Positions 10,501-22,257 are shown, numbered from the stretch's first letter. The stretch: DNA of 64,000 bases from Yponomeuta sedellus (GCA_934045075.1 OW203751.1:9433321-9497320), one strand, 5' to 3'. Numbers and translations: made by a program. Notes: generated by a model not told the origin, from the sequence alone.

Positions 10501-10654
10501 TTTCATTGCTCTGCTTACAGTAAACAGCAAGGTCACTTTTACATTTTAAATACAAAATCTTTCGTAACGTAACCGTGTAGGTTGCATGGGTGTAGAGGCA
10601 GATGTGCTGTCGAGTATACAGACCGAACAAAAAACAAAACGGTTTGGTGAAATG

Positions 10655-11155
10655 CGCTAGTAGCCTAGTGGAACCGAGTGATTAGAATCAATCACTAGAG
10701 TAAGCAACAAAAGGCGCGCTCAAGTGCTGGATGAGTGAATATCCCGTGACTACCGCTAGTGGCATTTTTTCCGAGCGCTTCCTTTCTTCGCGAGACGCGC
10801 TAAGCCGTTGGTGCCGGCTGTCATGCAATGACAGTCCTTAAGCCATGTCAGCGGTCAGGTACAGGATGGGTGAGCGTCCTGTGACTACCGCTAGTGGCAT
10901 TTTTTCGAGCGCTTCCGTGCCTCGCGAGGCACTCTAAGCCGTTGGTGTAGTGTAGGCTGTCATGTAAAGACAGTCCTTAAACCATGTCAGAGGTCTTTTG
11001 GGCGGCTTGACAACTTCTGACAGTAAGGCCTGCCACTGTATTACAATCCTCCACCAACCCGGACTTGGCCCCTGTGGTGGAGTATGGCCTAACCTTCCTG
11101 CGACGCAGGAAGAGACCCGTGCCCCAGCAGTGGGGACATAGAAGGGTTGAATCAA
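10655..11155 (+). mobile_element. 5S rRNA-derived SINE with internal duplication
   Basis: Head at about 10667, then the segment from box C through ggcattttt and the Ala-rich turn occurs twice (10727-10850 and 10855-10975) before the usual tail (gccccagcagtggggacat). Confidence 0.75.
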
Positions 11156-11454
11156 CAGTATAGTGCAATATTTAATTATTTTTAATTACTTACCGCAATA
11201 AGTGCAGCAATAAAGGCGTTACACAGTACATAAATTATTTTTTATAACAGATAGTTAAGCGTTATCTTTCTGTCTGTTGCAGTGGCTAAACATAAGGTCC
11301 CTGACATGGCTTAGCTACTGCCATATGACAGCCGACATTCATTCAAAACGACATTCAAAAACCTTATACTATCGTGTTGTAAAACTTTTAGAAATATTAA
11401 AACTGGAACGACTTCAACTGTTGCTTTATTTTTAAGATACTGTTATTCTATTGA

Positions 11455-11650
11455 CGACCTCTGTGGCGAAGCGGCAGCGCGTCTGCCTACCATGCAAGAG
11501 GTCCCGGGTTCGAATCCCAGCTGGGAACAAAAAAAAACCCAGGTCTTGCATGTTTACATGTTTGTGATGTCGTTGTTTCTGGTTCCACGACACAGGGTAT
11601 CCTAGTGTGGGGCCAGAAGCAATGTATGTGCTTTTATGTAAATGTTATAT
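11455..11650 (+). mobile_element. tRNA-headed SINE (gacctctgtggcgaagcgg family)
   Basis: Same family as 7499; B box ggttcgaatcc at about 11508. Confidence 0.75.
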
Positions 11651-11870
11651 TAATATAAAACAGAGAACTGGATAAAAACGGATAAGCAGGTAAAATAGTC
11701 AGATCTTGTCTATGTGTGAGGTGGCAATGATGAAAAATGAGGGATTTCGAAAATGTGTGACTTAATTGAAATACTAAAACTTTCGTAAGCACAATATTGT
11801 AATATAAAAATATAAAATATATAATATAAATATGTAATATATAATATAAAAATATCACACAATATTGTAG
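11640..11870 (-). mobile_element. Dispersed repeat ending 'gcaccgttaca', partial
   Basis: Reverse complement of the 24255-24440 unit (cggataagcaggtaaaatag, cagatcttg, aattgaaatac). Class unknown. Confidence 0.5.
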
Positions 11871-11873
11871 ACT

Positions 11874-12071
11874 TTTAGTCCGGATTTACTTACGATTGTT
11901 GTTATATCGGAAAAGTCCGACCACGTTTCGCTCCGATTCGCAGAGCTTAATCATGGTGAGCAGAGACGGAGCTCGCGTCGTCGGTTGCTCGTCTTACACT
12001 ACACTCATCACTGGTCGGACTTTTCCGATACAACAACACCCGTAAGTGAATCCGGACTAAAAGTCTACAAT
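11874..12071. mobile_element. Foldback element (attgtagacttttagtccgg family)
   Basis: Arms of about 58 bp: attgtagacttttagtccgg at the left and its complement ccggactaaaagtctacaat at the right, both followed inward by the 'tcggaaaagtccgacca' block. A relative is at 39357-39537. Confidence 0.75.
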
Positions 12072-12129
12072 AATTTAAATATTTGAAAATTATAGATAGT
12101 AAAAGAAATGTAAAGAGGTTTGCACCGTT

Positions 12130-12720
12130 ACAATAATATTTTAAAAACCTATTTTAGAGGCTAAAAATTCTACACATGCTGGGACTCGAAACCGCGACTT
12201 CTGGCTATCCGTGTCAGTGCTCTTTCCAACTGAGCTAATGGGCGACTCGCTGGCATCAGTGAAATTTCGAACCTCTTTACAATACTCTCTGTATTACAGG
12301 CAGTGACTGATGTCGGTTTGTTTCGGTATCTATTTAAAAAAAATTAAACAATCTTGTAAACGTCTTTTAATCGAAACACACACTTTTTCAATGAAACATC
12401 TTTGACTATTTCAAAGATGTTTCTTTGAAATAGTCAAAGATGTTTGATGAGGCTAAAAATTCCACCCATGCTGAGGCTCGCATCCGCGACCTCTGGCTAA
12501 CCGTGCCAGCGCTCTCCCAACTGATCTAATGGGCGACTCACCGGCATCAGTGAAATTTCGAACCTCTTTACAATACTCTCTGTATTACGTACAGGCAGTA
12601 ACTGATGTCGGCTTGTTTCGGTATCTATTTAAAAAAAATTAAACAATCTTGTAAACGTCTTTTAATCGAAACACACACTTTTTCAATGAAACATCTTTGA
12701 AATAGCTTTTAGCAATAAGG
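12130..12720 (-). repeat. Tandem tRNA-like units, minus strand, period about 297 bp
   Basis: Two antisense tRNA-like units (12140-12300 and 12450-12600), each followed by the same non-tRNA segment (gcagtgactgatgtcgg, gtaaacgtcttttaatcg). A 23-bp perfect hairpin at 12394-12445 separates them. Confidence 0.75.
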
Positions 12721-12734
12721 CCGCCAATTGTGTT

Positions 12735-12800
12735 TTGTATCTTTACATGTTTTATAATATGCGCTTTGGTGTACAATAAAGAATATTCTTATCTTATCTA
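12735..12800 (+). mobile_element. LINE 3' tail (gtgtacaataaagaatattc type)
   Basis: Ends in (ATCTT)-like repeats at 12780-12800. Confidence 0.6.
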
Positions 12801-12915
12801 ATCAATCATCTTTACACTTTACCAATTCAATCTGAAATCTAATGAATTTCGTGAAATTCAAGTAAAATAATATTGTCTATTTATTTTATATATATTATAT
12901 ATTATTTCTAAGGTA

Positions 12916-13342
12916 TAATAATAATAATAATACTAGCGGTGGTAGCTCAGTGGGTAGAACCATAGACTGGCAAGCGAGAGCCCCAGGTTCGATCCCGAGT
13001 GCGGGCATGTACCAATGACTTTGTTTAATTTCAAAGTTACGTACATTTGCGAATTTGTAGTCGCAATACCACACGCTAACGGTGAAGGAAAACATCGTGA
13101 GGAAACCCGCGGCTTGGTTGGCTCCGCACGTATTGACTAGTCTTTCCTGTGGGCTAGGCCGACTAAGCTGTCAGGGTGGTATAGGTGCTGGGCAAGCCTA
13201 CACCATCTACAAAAACCATGTCCCAGGCACTACAGCGTCGGAGTGGTGCCTTCACCCGTCTAGTGTGAGTGAATATACCACTGGACGCTGTATAAATCAT
13301 GTCATTAAGTAGATGCAAAAAGGCCAATATTATTATTATTAT
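12916..13342 (+). mobile_element. Full-length tRNA-headed SINE with 21-bp target site duplication
   Basis: Head with A box (ggtagctcagtgggtagaac) and B box (aggttcgatcc), body (gtgaaggaaaacatcgtgag, gcgtcggagtggtgcc) and an (ATT)n tail. Direct repeats 12895-12915 and 13343-13363 are identical over 21 bp. Truncated relatives at 8096-8375 (plus) and 18440-18565 (minus). Confidence 0.85.
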
Positions 13343-13374
13343 TTATATATTATTTCTAAGGTACTATATATTTT

Positions 13375-13525
13375 CTAAGGTATTTTAAGGTATTTTCTAA
13401 CACGAGCACTAGACATGATAAAAACTGTTTTATACGGATTTTACTCGTTTCTTTTACATTTTTTTACAATTTTCCGAAGTTTCGGCACTTTTTTAAAGGT
13501 GCCGTGGTCTCGGATGACTAAATGT
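13375..13525. repeat. Hairpin-family fragment ('tttcggcac')
   Basis: Contains aacacgagcactagaca, acaattttccgaagtttcgg and ggtgccgtggtctcggatga. Confidence 0.5.
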
Positions 13526-14480
13526 TAAGATTTGATTTAAAAATTGTGTATTTTGATAAAAAATGTATCAAGATTATTGAAATTATTGTTCATATTAATA
13601 TATAGTTTAATTTAAAAAAAAAAAGCGATTTGATGATGAAATATCACCTCACCGTTTGAGACTACCTACCTACCCCACCCTCTCCACGTCACCTGTTGGT
13701 TGGCTAGAATAAAATACTATTTAGTATTAAGCCCGCCAATTGTACAATCTTTACAGGTACAATAAAGAATTTAATAATAATTAGATTCGACCATAGCAAT
13801 AACTGCTAAATAGCATTAAGTCCACCATCTCAGACTCTTAAAACTTCGTTTTTCGTTCGTGGCCCCTCTCGAGAAATGTACTCAACTTTCATCCCTACTT
13901 TAGACATCAACGGGTGCGCTAGAACTTGATTCAAATTTTACATGAAAAAAATATAACCTCGTGTTTTAGAGCTCACGGCGACGATAGTGGATGGATAGAG
14001 TTGATTTACACGGGTTATGTCCTAGGTTCCAATACCGGCGTGGAACTTTGTTTCCATATTACACTTAAACAATAGGACATTACATAAGACATAACATGTA
14101 CAAAGGCGAGCTAATCTCTGTAAGAGATTTCTTCCAGCAAACCTTGGAGAGTCGGAGTAGCAGTAAAAACTACCTACATAGACATTTGTTTCCTCAGTCT
14201 CTTGTCTCTCTTTTCCTTTAGCAATTTTCCGTCATAAGGTTTTCTACAAGAAGTTGCTTTTAGCAATATATACTCAATGATTCGCGATACTCATAAATAG
14301 TTATGTGTTAAACAGGTCTAATTGCGATTGTTTATTAGGTAAAACGCTGCCGAAACGTCGGGAAATAAGGTAATTATGTTTTACTTAATAAATAATCGCG
14401 ATTAGCTCGTTTAATATGTAACAATATAATATATTGGTTTTTAAGCATGTTTTACATAGCGGTTGAATAGAATGAAGACT
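13526..14480. other. Unclassified stretch with LINE tail scraps
   Basis: 13725-13785 and 14195-14265 (plus) and 14095-14170 (minus) resemble the gtgtacaataaag LINE tail. 14300-14400 has inverted words around gccgaaacgtcgg. No gene seen. Confidence 0.4.
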
Positions 14481-14688
14481 TAAAAACCTATTTAGAGGCT
14501 AAAAACTTCACCCATGCCGGGATTCGAACCCGCAACCTCTGGCTATCCGTGCCAGAGGCCAGAGTAGCCAGAGGTTGCGGGTTCGAATCCCGGCATGGGT
14601 GAAAATTTTTTTAGCCTCTAAATAGGTTTTTAAATTTATTCCCTAGCACGGGTTAGTGCATTAAAATAAAAATAGTATAATCTGTAAG
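14481..14688. mobile_element. tRNA-like foldback repeat
   Basis: Starts ttaaaaacctatttagagg, turns inside the anticodon arm near 14552-14570 (tatccgtgccagaggcc), continues in sense orientation to gcattaaaataaaaatag. No clear target site duplication. Confidence 0.7.
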
Positions 14689-15024
14689 AGATTTCTTAAG
14701 GACTTTTTTCTCTCTTTTGGACTCTTTTTAAGGGCTAGGTGCTAAATAGGTTTTTAAGCTTGCATTTTACATTATTATTATTATTATTCTTTATTTGAAA
14801 ATCCTCGAGCACAAAATAACAAAAAATGTCTGCATACAATTATTGTGAATTTTTTTTTTTAAATAAATAATAAATATTCATGGTCATTTTACACAGATCT
14901 CGTTAGCCCCATACTAAGTACAACCGAATGACTTGTGTTATAGGTGCTAACTCGACGATAGATTTAATACAATAAATACATAGATAACATCCAAGACCCG
15001 AGACAAACTAGAAAAGTTCGTTTC

Positions 15025-15110
15025 CTAGTTTGCTCCGGCCGGGGATCGAACCCGAGACCTTCGGTTTTACAGTCAGCGTGCCAAACCGCTGCGCCACCGA
15101 GGCCGTCAGC
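15025..15110 (-). mobile_element. tRNA-headed SINE head (ggcctcggtggcgcagcgg family)
   Basis: On the minus strand: A box ggtggcgcagcggtttggc, B box gggttcgatcc. Only the head and a short body are seen; the body to the left (14770-15020) shares words with 35372-35440. Confidence 0.6.
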
Positions 15111-15324
15111 CAAAAATAGACTTCATTTGTAAATATTACTATACAATATCATCATTGTACATTGACATTCAGCAAACAGAATTTAAATTCTTTACTTTGA
15201 AATAATTATGTATGTTGGTGCCGAGAGTAACATTAGTTAGATTAAAAAAATCATGATTGTATTCTGGTAGAAGATTGAATTTATTTTTTTTACACAGAAT
15301 CAGAATTCCTAATGACTTCATCAT

Positions 15325-15490
15325 CGTCAGTCTATATTAGTCCACTGCTGGACATAGCCCTCCCCTAATGAGCGCCATAGGGCCCTGTCCTCAGCTTGCC
15401 GCATCAAGCATCTGCCTGCAGTTTTTCGCAGATCGTCATCCCACCTGGTCGGAGGGCGTCCTACACTACGTTTGCCGAGTCGCGCTAAGC
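15325..15490 (-). mobile_element. RTE-like LINE fragment
   Basis: Begins with the antisense tail (agtccactgctggacatagc) and continues gcttgccgcatcaagcatc to ggagggcgtcctacactacg. Longer relative at 18568-18840. Confidence 0.65.
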
Positions 15491-15895
15491 TGTAACTGGT
15501 TATAATCGGACAAATCCGGTTACCAGCTGCAATTTCGCACCGACCTTCGTTACCCGACTAAGTGGCACTACAGTTAGAAGTTTAGTAATTGCTTTGTACG
15601 TAATTTCACAAGATGCTGATTGCTCGAAGGTGTTCGATCGTAACAGGCAGTAATTTTATCGTAATGCACTGAGTGCGTGTGCTCTACATATAAAAAAGGT
15701 AATAAAAACAAACGAACATGCCAGAACATGTCCATGCGGCGGCAAAACGGCCTCAGGCTCAGTACTTGCTGCGGGTTTTTTGCCCACGGCACTGATTTTC
15801 AGCAAGGGCCGTAAGACTTATACTCTTAAATCTCTGGATTTACCTTCGTTCGAGCTTAGACAGTAACAGAGTGGAATGATGTAGGTATATTCTTA

Positions 15896-16409
15896 ACAAA
15901 TAATAATAAATACTGGAGCGACTTAAGGTGTTGTTTTATTTGTAGATATGTAGTAATATGAAAACAGAAAACTGGATTAAAACGGATAAGCTGGGAAAAT
16001 AGTCAGAACTGGTCGAAGGGTAAAGTAGTAGTGATGAAAAATTAGGGCAATCGAATAATCTGTGACGTAATTTAAATATTTGAAAATGATAGATAATAAA
16101 AAAGAAATAAAAATGGTTTGAAGAGGTTTGCACCGTTACACTGGTAGTGTAACGGTGCAAGTGTAACGGTGCAAACCTCTTCACACCATTTTTATATCTT
16201 TTTCTATCATTCTCAAATATTTAAATTACGTCACAGATTATTCGATTTCCCTCATTTTTCATTTTACTACTTTACCCTTCGCTTAGATCTGACTATTTTA
16301 CCTGCTTATCCGTTTTTATCCAGTTTTTCTGTTTTATTAAAATATTACTACTTACATATCTACAAATAAAACCACAATTGAAGTCGTTCCAGTGTTTATT
16401 ATTATTTGT
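15896..16409. repeat. Large inverted repeat beside exon 3 of the CD36-family gene
   Basis: Arms 15896-16140 and 16162-16409 are two copies of one dispersed repeat in opposite orientation, meeting at tgcaccgttaca / tgtaacggtgca with a 21-bp centre. The unit also occurs once at 24255-24510. In the gene's transcript the foldback begins 33 nt after the exon 3 donor. Confidence 0.85.
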
Positions 16410-16441
16410 AAAGGATATACAACGTTGCAAGAGATACTCAC

Positions 16442-16602
16442 GAGTAAACGTATGGCCCCAACTCGTCCAGTATAGGCTTGCTCCCGTTGTTGAGGAAATC
16501 ATCGGCGTTGGTCACGTTGTACACGTAGACCTTGATGAAGGGCCTGACCGGCGGCCGCGCCCACCACTCGAAGGTCATCGAGCCAGGGTGAAGCACCAGT
16601 TT
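16442..16602 (-). CDS. CD36-family scavenger receptor, exon 3 (ectodomain start)
   Basis: 161-bp exon with acceptor cctccgttctcag and donor gtgagt. It encodes residues 50-102 plus two bases: KLVLHPGSMTFEWW, then ARPPVRPFIKVYVYNVTNADDF, then LNNGSKPILDELGPYVY. These are the hallmark CD36 blocks (LVL-PGS-F-W, PP, NVTN, KP-L-E-GPYVY). Two N-glycosylation sequons are visible, NVT at residue 78 and NGS at residue 88, as expected for an extracellular or lumenal loop. The exon is GC-rich against its AT-rich flanks. A foldback of about 500 bp begins 33 nt after its donor in the direction of transcription. Strongest single piece of evidence for the gene. Confidence 0.92.
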
Positions 16603-16859
16603 CTGAGAACGGAGGAGGAAAGGTGCTTAGCATGCGCGAGAGATACATTAAGCTGGGCCTTATGATAAAATACGAAAGGGAGGCCGTGAAAACAATGGCT
16701 CTCTTCCTTGTCTGCTTCGTGAACCTTCCGGATGCCGTCTCTTTTTTCCCATTCACTAAATAACTTAAAAAGTAACTTATTCAGACATGCATTCCTATGG
16801 AATTCAATTCAATTTATGTCAACGTAAAGAATTTACATTCTGCTTGCCGCTTGCTTGCT

Positions 16860-16930
16860 GAATGTCTAGAGGTCGCGGGTTCGAAAACCGGCATGGGTGG
16901 AATTTTTAGCCTCCTAAATAGGTTTTTAAG
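16860..16930 (+). mobile_element. tRNA-like repeat, 5'-truncated fragment
   Basis: agaggtcgcgggttcgaaaa to ctcctaaataggtttttaa. Confidence 0.6.
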
Positions 16931-17741
16931 TACTAAAGTAATCTTTAAAAGAAGCAAAATATCAATTAAACTAAGTTTTTCCTAAGCTATGGAAGTACGG
17001 TGTCACCTAGTACAGGCATGCTTAAAACGGTGGCCCAGGTACTATGCACCGTTAAATTAAGCAGAAAAAAACACATTAAAAACTAATGCTTCATTAAATT
17101 ATTGCACAATACTCGTACACTTTCACTCATATTCAAGTATTTCATTAGTGCAATAAAGAATTAAAATAATTAAGTGGTTTAGGTGCACGTTTATAAAGAT
17201 CGATGCCGTCGTCTGTACTCCAAAAAGGTGTGGTGTCTCCGCCATCTGTGCCACGGATACCAAGCTCGTGCAACGGACGCAGCGCTTACTCTATATGCGC
17301 AGGGAGTCATGGCAACGAAATAAACAGTTGGACGCCGGTGATGGAATCCTCTCGGTGTAGCTAAAAGTTTTCATTTATGTGAATATAATTAATCTCCACT
17401 ACTTTGTCCTTGTATCTTTACGCCCCGGCGCCGGCACCAACCAACACACCTACACTATGTCTAGAACTTTAACCCTTTAACGCAATAATTCCAACCGTTT
17501 GCAGTGTCATAATCCCGCCGAAAGCTCACAGCTCTGGCGACCTTCCTTCCCGGCTACGCAGTACGAAGGCAGAGGCCACTAACGCTGCCAGCTCGTGCCA
17601 CAACCTCCATTGCAATAGAACTGTGTCAAGTGTTTAGTGGCGTTGACATGATGAAAGTGAAAATGAGACGCTGTTTAGCCGCTTTGTGCCTTGGAACGTC
17701 GTATTTAGATGGAGTAGGTTTGCCCAGCACCTATACGACCT

Positions 17742-18088
17742 CTATACAAAGCGCTCGTGGCCTAGTCGAAGCTTGTGATTGGAATCAATCACTTGAGTTA
17801 CGCAACAACAGGCGCGGTCAGGCGCAGGATGGGTAACCATCGCGTGACGACCGCTAGTGGCATTTTTCCGAGCGTTCAAGCCGTTGGTGCCGGCTGTCAT
17901 GTAATAGCAGTTGTTTAGCCATGACAGAGGCCTTATGAGCGGCTTGATAACTTCTGACAGTAAGACCCGCCACTGGCTTACAATCGTCCACCAACCCGGA
18001 CTTGGCCCCCGTGGTGGAGTATGGCCTAACCTTCTTGCGATGCAGGAAGAGACCCGTGCCCCAGTAGTGGGAACATAGGTTGATATCG
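17742..18088 (+). mobile_element. 5S rRNA-derived SINE with 10-bp target site duplication
   Basis: Full unit from gcgctcgtggcctagtcga to ggttgatatc. Flanks 17732-17741 and 18089-18098 are both tatacgacct. Confidence 0.85.
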
Positions 18089-18329
18089 TATACGACCTGG
18101 TGGCGGCTAACAAAGATGTGGATAGATATTTTCCAGAAATTTCACGTTTTTATAAAAGCTGTCCGTGGCGCCCTCAGAGCACCCTGAGTGAACATAATAG
18201 AAAGTTTTAAGTTAAAAAGTCGTTATTGAATAAATTTGGTTAAAATTAAAATTAATAACACAATTAATACACCACTTTAGGCTTGAGCTGATCTACAATC
18301 TATGTGAAATTTGGAAAATGTGTATGCAC

Positions 18330-18396
18330 GGATAGCCAGAGGTTGCGGGTTCGAATCCCGGCATGGGTGAAATTTTTAGCCTCTAAATAGGTTTTT
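18330..18396 (+). mobile_element. tRNA-like repeat, 5'-truncated fragment
   Basis: cacggatagccagaggttgc to ctaaataggtttttaa. Confidence 0.65.
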
Positions 18397-18439
18397 AAAT
18401 TTTTGTCTGTAACCTGTTTTGTGTACTAATAAATAAAGT

Positions 18440-18565
18440 AAATTATCCTGGCAGCTTAGTCGGCCTAGCCCACAGAAAAGACAAGTCAATACGTGCCGAG
18501 GCATACAAGCTGCGGGTTAAAACTATGTCTCTGCAGTGTCCGAGTGGTGCTTTCACCCATCTAGT
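18440..18565 (-). mobile_element. SINE of the 12916 type, fragment
   Basis: Antisense body words: cttagtcggcctagcccaca, agtcaatacgtgccgaggc, ccgagtggtgctttcaccc. Confidence 0.6.
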
Positions 18566-18567
18566 CA

Positions 18568-18900
18568 TTATTATCATTATCGTCAGGCTATACTAGTCCA
18601 CTGCTTGGCATAGCCTTCCCCTAATGAGCGCCATAGCGCCCTGTCTTCAGCTTGCCGCATACAGCATCTGCCTGCAGTTCTTCGCAGATCGTCATCCCAC
18701 CTGGTCGGAGGGCGTACTACACTACGTTTGCCGAGTCGCGGTCTCCACTCGAGAACACGTTTACTCCAACGGTTGTCGGTTTTTCGCGAGATATGGCCAG
18801 CTCACTGCCACTTCAGATCGCTAATTCGATCGCTGCGATTTCATGGTCGCGGTCTCCATACACCGTATGGAGACCGCGACTGCGAAATCGTTGGAGTAAA
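18568..18900 (-). mobile_element. RTE-like LINE fragment with a terminal hairpin
   Basis: Antisense RTE tail, then gccgagtcgcggtctccact and onward. At 18846-18880 a 16-bp perfect stem (gtcgcggtctccatac / gtatggagaccgcgac, loop acc) shows that the sequence turns back on itself. Confidence 0.65.
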
Positions 18901-20080
18901 TTTCCAAATACCTCACGTAGGTACCTACCAAATAGTGATGATGTACGAAGTTTTACAGACACACTTGAACGTGCGCAAATCAAGCATAATGCTTATGTTT
19001 GCTGCGGTGTGGAAATTCACGTAGATAGGTAAGCTATAATTGTCAACAAAATCATAGGCTACTAAAAGTGTGGCCCTTGAAGAAACTTCCAGCAACCTTA
19101 ACCTACTTAAAGTGTGCTTATGGAAAAAGGTACAGCTTAAAACAGATGTTCAGCTAAAACATCTATTCTAAATTATAAGAAAAATACAAATATAAAATAA
19201 ATAAATATGAACAACTAAAAATTACTTTACATGTTCATTTATTTTATTTTTAATTTATTTATTCAACAGAAATCCACAGCAATACAATTTAAATAAACAA
19301 TAGGTATTTAAATATTGTACATGCAGCCAATGATGGATTTAAAATGTAGTTCAGAAAAATATAGAAAGACGGATAGAATCCGTTCCTATATACAAATAAG
19401 TTTTAAATATGTATTTAAATAATTAAATTAACTAATAATATAATAAATAACAAATAAACAAATAATTCATTCCACTGATTTGTAAAACCCGTTTCTTTAA
19501 ATTAAATTATGTAAGTCTACCTTTGTTCCTGTCTAGTAGGCAAGTTAATATAATGTAAGCCCCTAAGTGGCCTATGTTTGGATATTTTACACAACCATAT
19601 TTTATAATTTAACTTGTGCTGTGGGTTTTGTATTAAAATTAAAATAAAATCTTCTTTATTGTACACAGAACTATATTGTAGTTTAATTTTAAAAATTTTT
19701 ATTCTACTCTTATTATAATAATGTTATATGTATATTTACGCCATGAAATTTCATCGCGTTTCGATTTTTAAGACGATGTCTCTTAAATGGCGACATTCAG
19801 AGTTGATGCACATTTGAGCCCTATTTATGAAATTTACATTATATAGTCTTTATTTCAAACAGTAAAATCGAAAGATCATTGCATAAAATTTGTTTTAAAG
19901 GAGAACTTATCTCTAACAGAGATCTCTTCCAGCCAACCTTAGCATTGGGTGTTTAAATTAAGATAGCGGGAGGAAGGGAGAAATATTTATAACTGCATAA
20001 ATATTCCATTTACCATAACTTGCCGTAACATTTCCTGCGATATGTTCCCTATTTCTTGAAGAATGTTTTCTTTCAGAACT
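18901..20080. other. AT-rich intron sequence
   Basis: No gene and no strong repeat seen. 19660-19720 and 19890-19960 contain scraps like the gtgtacaataaag LINE tail (caattggcgg is absent). Confidence 0.35.
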
Positions 20081-20194
20081 GCGGGAGTCTGTGGCTTATT
20101 CGCATGAACCACAGATTTCAAATAACTCCAAAGAAGGGCATTTTGCGATCAATCAGTGCCGTGCCGTGGGGAAGTCGTCGACGAAATTCACTTT

Positions 20195-20390
20195 GTGTTA
20201 TTATTACTGGCTTTTGCCCGCGACTCCGTCCGCGTGGACTTTTTTTGCAACCCCGTTCACTCCCTTAGGGGTTAAATTTAGAAAGACGGCAAAATACATG
20301 TTCAATCAATTGTGTTGAAGAGTATTTATTTTAAGTTTCAAGAAAATAAGACAACATTCTTTATACCTCCTATACAAATTTTTTACAAAT
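20195..20390 (+). mobile_element. Dispersed repeat ('ttttgcccgcgactccgtcc')
   Basis: Shares gagtatttattttaagtttc and acctcctatacaaatt with the insert at 10010-10270. Confidence 0.5.
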
Positions 20391-20507
20391 GCCACTAGCG
20401 GTAGTTACGGGACAGTCGCCCATCCTCCAATAAACCGCGCCTATTGCTGCTTAACTCAAGTGATTGATTCCAATCACTTGGTTCGACTAGGCCACGAGCG
20501 CTTCCAT
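20390..20507 (-). mobile_element. 5S-type SINE, head only
   Basis: Antisense box C region (gacagtcgcccatcctcc) and box A region (tgcttaactcaagtgattg) to cacgagcgcttcc. Middle and tail missing. Confidence 0.7.
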
Positions 20508-20924
20508 CTCTAGCACCTAAAGCGACTTAATTTCAAAGCCATTACTCGACTGCGATGACTTTTAAAAAAAAACTGAATTGTGTCGCTGTCATAAATTTAT
20601 AAACAGAACCAAATGCAACTGGCGTCACTTTGCGATAAAAAACACTTAGAGATTCCTAAAATCCGGTTTCAATTCTCCGAACGCCTATTGATTCGTATTT
20701 CTTAGACTCAATTAGATCCTACAATTCCGCTTTTCCTTTAACTCATCAATTCTCATGTTTCCAAAAAGACATTTACATATTAAGAATTAGTGTAGGAAAT
20801 CCCGGCGGAGACTCATACAACAACAGCATTGATGAGTCGGCTCCGACGTGTAAAGTACATTATGAATTTGTATCATAAATGCATTTGTTATTTTTTTTTG
20901 TCATTTTTATTTTTATACTAGCTA

Positions 20925-21165
20925 ACTGCCGCGACTTCGTCTGCGCAGGTTATCGGGTAGATTTTTTCCCACTTTACACTTATCGTCATATTTTGGACAA
21001 TGCACACAATATCTTTATAAATTGTAGCCTGTGTGTTATTCTGATGTATAAGTGTATATTATTGTAAAGTTTCATTAAAATCAATTCAGTAGTTTTATAC
21101 GTGAAAGCGTAACAAACATCCATCCATACTGTAAGTATTGAACTTTTGCGTTAATAATATTAGTT
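20925..21165. mobile_element. Dispersed lepidopteran-type repeat ('ctgccgcgacttcgtctgcg')
   Basis: Relative in reverse at 39040-39290 (ttgtaaagtttcattaaaat, gacaatgcacacaatatctt). Ends in aataatattag. Confidence 0.55.
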
Positions 21166-21339
21166 CGTGATTTTTATTTATTAGTATAGTCATTAAAATT
21201 TTGTCCTCTTGTGTATAGGTGTTATTACTTTCCTTGTCTTGTGTAGAACTTTATTATAAGATATATATGTATGTTTATAATAAATTATAAGTTTATATAG
21301 GTAACGGTATGTAAGTGTATTATTATTAAGTATAAGTAT

Positions 21340-21525
21340 GTATCAATATTCAAATTTGCACTGGCTACCAGTCTTTCTAATTTCCTTCAGCAACTTTCCA
21401 TCGTAAGGTTGTCTGGATGAAATTGCTTTTAGTAATAAGGCCGCCAATTGTCCTATGTATATTCACAATTGTTTTGTATTTGTTGTTTTTCCAGTGTACA
21501 ATAAAGAATATTCTTATCTTATCTT
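21340..21525 (+). mobile_element. LINE 3' tail (gtgtacaataaagaatattc type)
   Basis: Best preserved copy: tttgcactggctaccagtct, gcaataaggccgcc-like word, ending ttcttatcttatctta. Confidence 0.65.
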
Positions 21526-21848
21526 AGTCGGGATAGGGATTTAACTGCAGCTTCTGACTGAACTTTCAGACTTTAATAGTTATTCTGATATTCGGAACGA
21601 AGATAAACATAACAAATTAAAACCATGAAAATCGGCCCAACCGTTTGCGAGGGTACAAACATACCCGACTTTGTTTTATATATTAAAAAGAAGATAACGT
21701 TGTCGTAAAACAGGTAATCCCGCACAATTGTTTCGGTAATCAACTATACCTTTGTTCACGAAAGTAACCCTTCAATCTTTATTTGTCCGGTCACGGACTT
21801 CATTGATAGTATAAGCTGCCTAGTACATCCCACTGCATGGCATCGACA

Positions 21849-22153
21849 TCAACTTGTATGTCCCCACTGCTGGGGGCCAAGTCCGGGTTGGTGAAGGATT
21901 GCAAAACAGTAGCGAGCCTTACTGTCAGAAGTTATGAAGCCGCCCATAAGGCCTCTGACATGGCTTAACGACAGCCATTACATGACAGCCGGCACCAACG
22001 GCTTAGCGTGCCTTGCAAAGCACAGAAGCGCTCGGAAAACATGCCACTAGTGGTAGTCACGGGACGGTCACCCATCCTACACCTGACCGCGCCTGTTGTT
22101 GCTTAACTCATGATTGATTCCAATCACTCGGTTCGGCTAGGCCACGAGCGCTT
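21849..22153 (-). mobile_element. 5S rRNA-derived SINE with internal deletion in tail
   Basis: cccctactgctggggg joins ccaagtccgggttggt directly, so the gcatcgcaggaagg block is lost. Head intact (ggacggtcacccatcctac). Confidence 0.7.
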
Positions 22154-22257
22154 CATGCAACACCTATTGCATGGAATAGCTCCTATATCACGCGCACCAA
22201 ATCCTGAAGAATTCCAATCGTCGAACTGTAAAATTAGTATATTGTAGTATTTTCAAT

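Noticed and set aside
17742..18113. 123-codon minus-strand ORF (and similar ones at 25573, 43921, 60110)
   Set aside because: All are translations of the 5S-type SINE; they share the same peptide pattern (CWGTGLFLHRRK) in many copies.
18652..19032. 126-codon plus-strand ORF
   Set aside because: Lies on an antisense RTE fragment with a hairpin; no recognisable protein motif.
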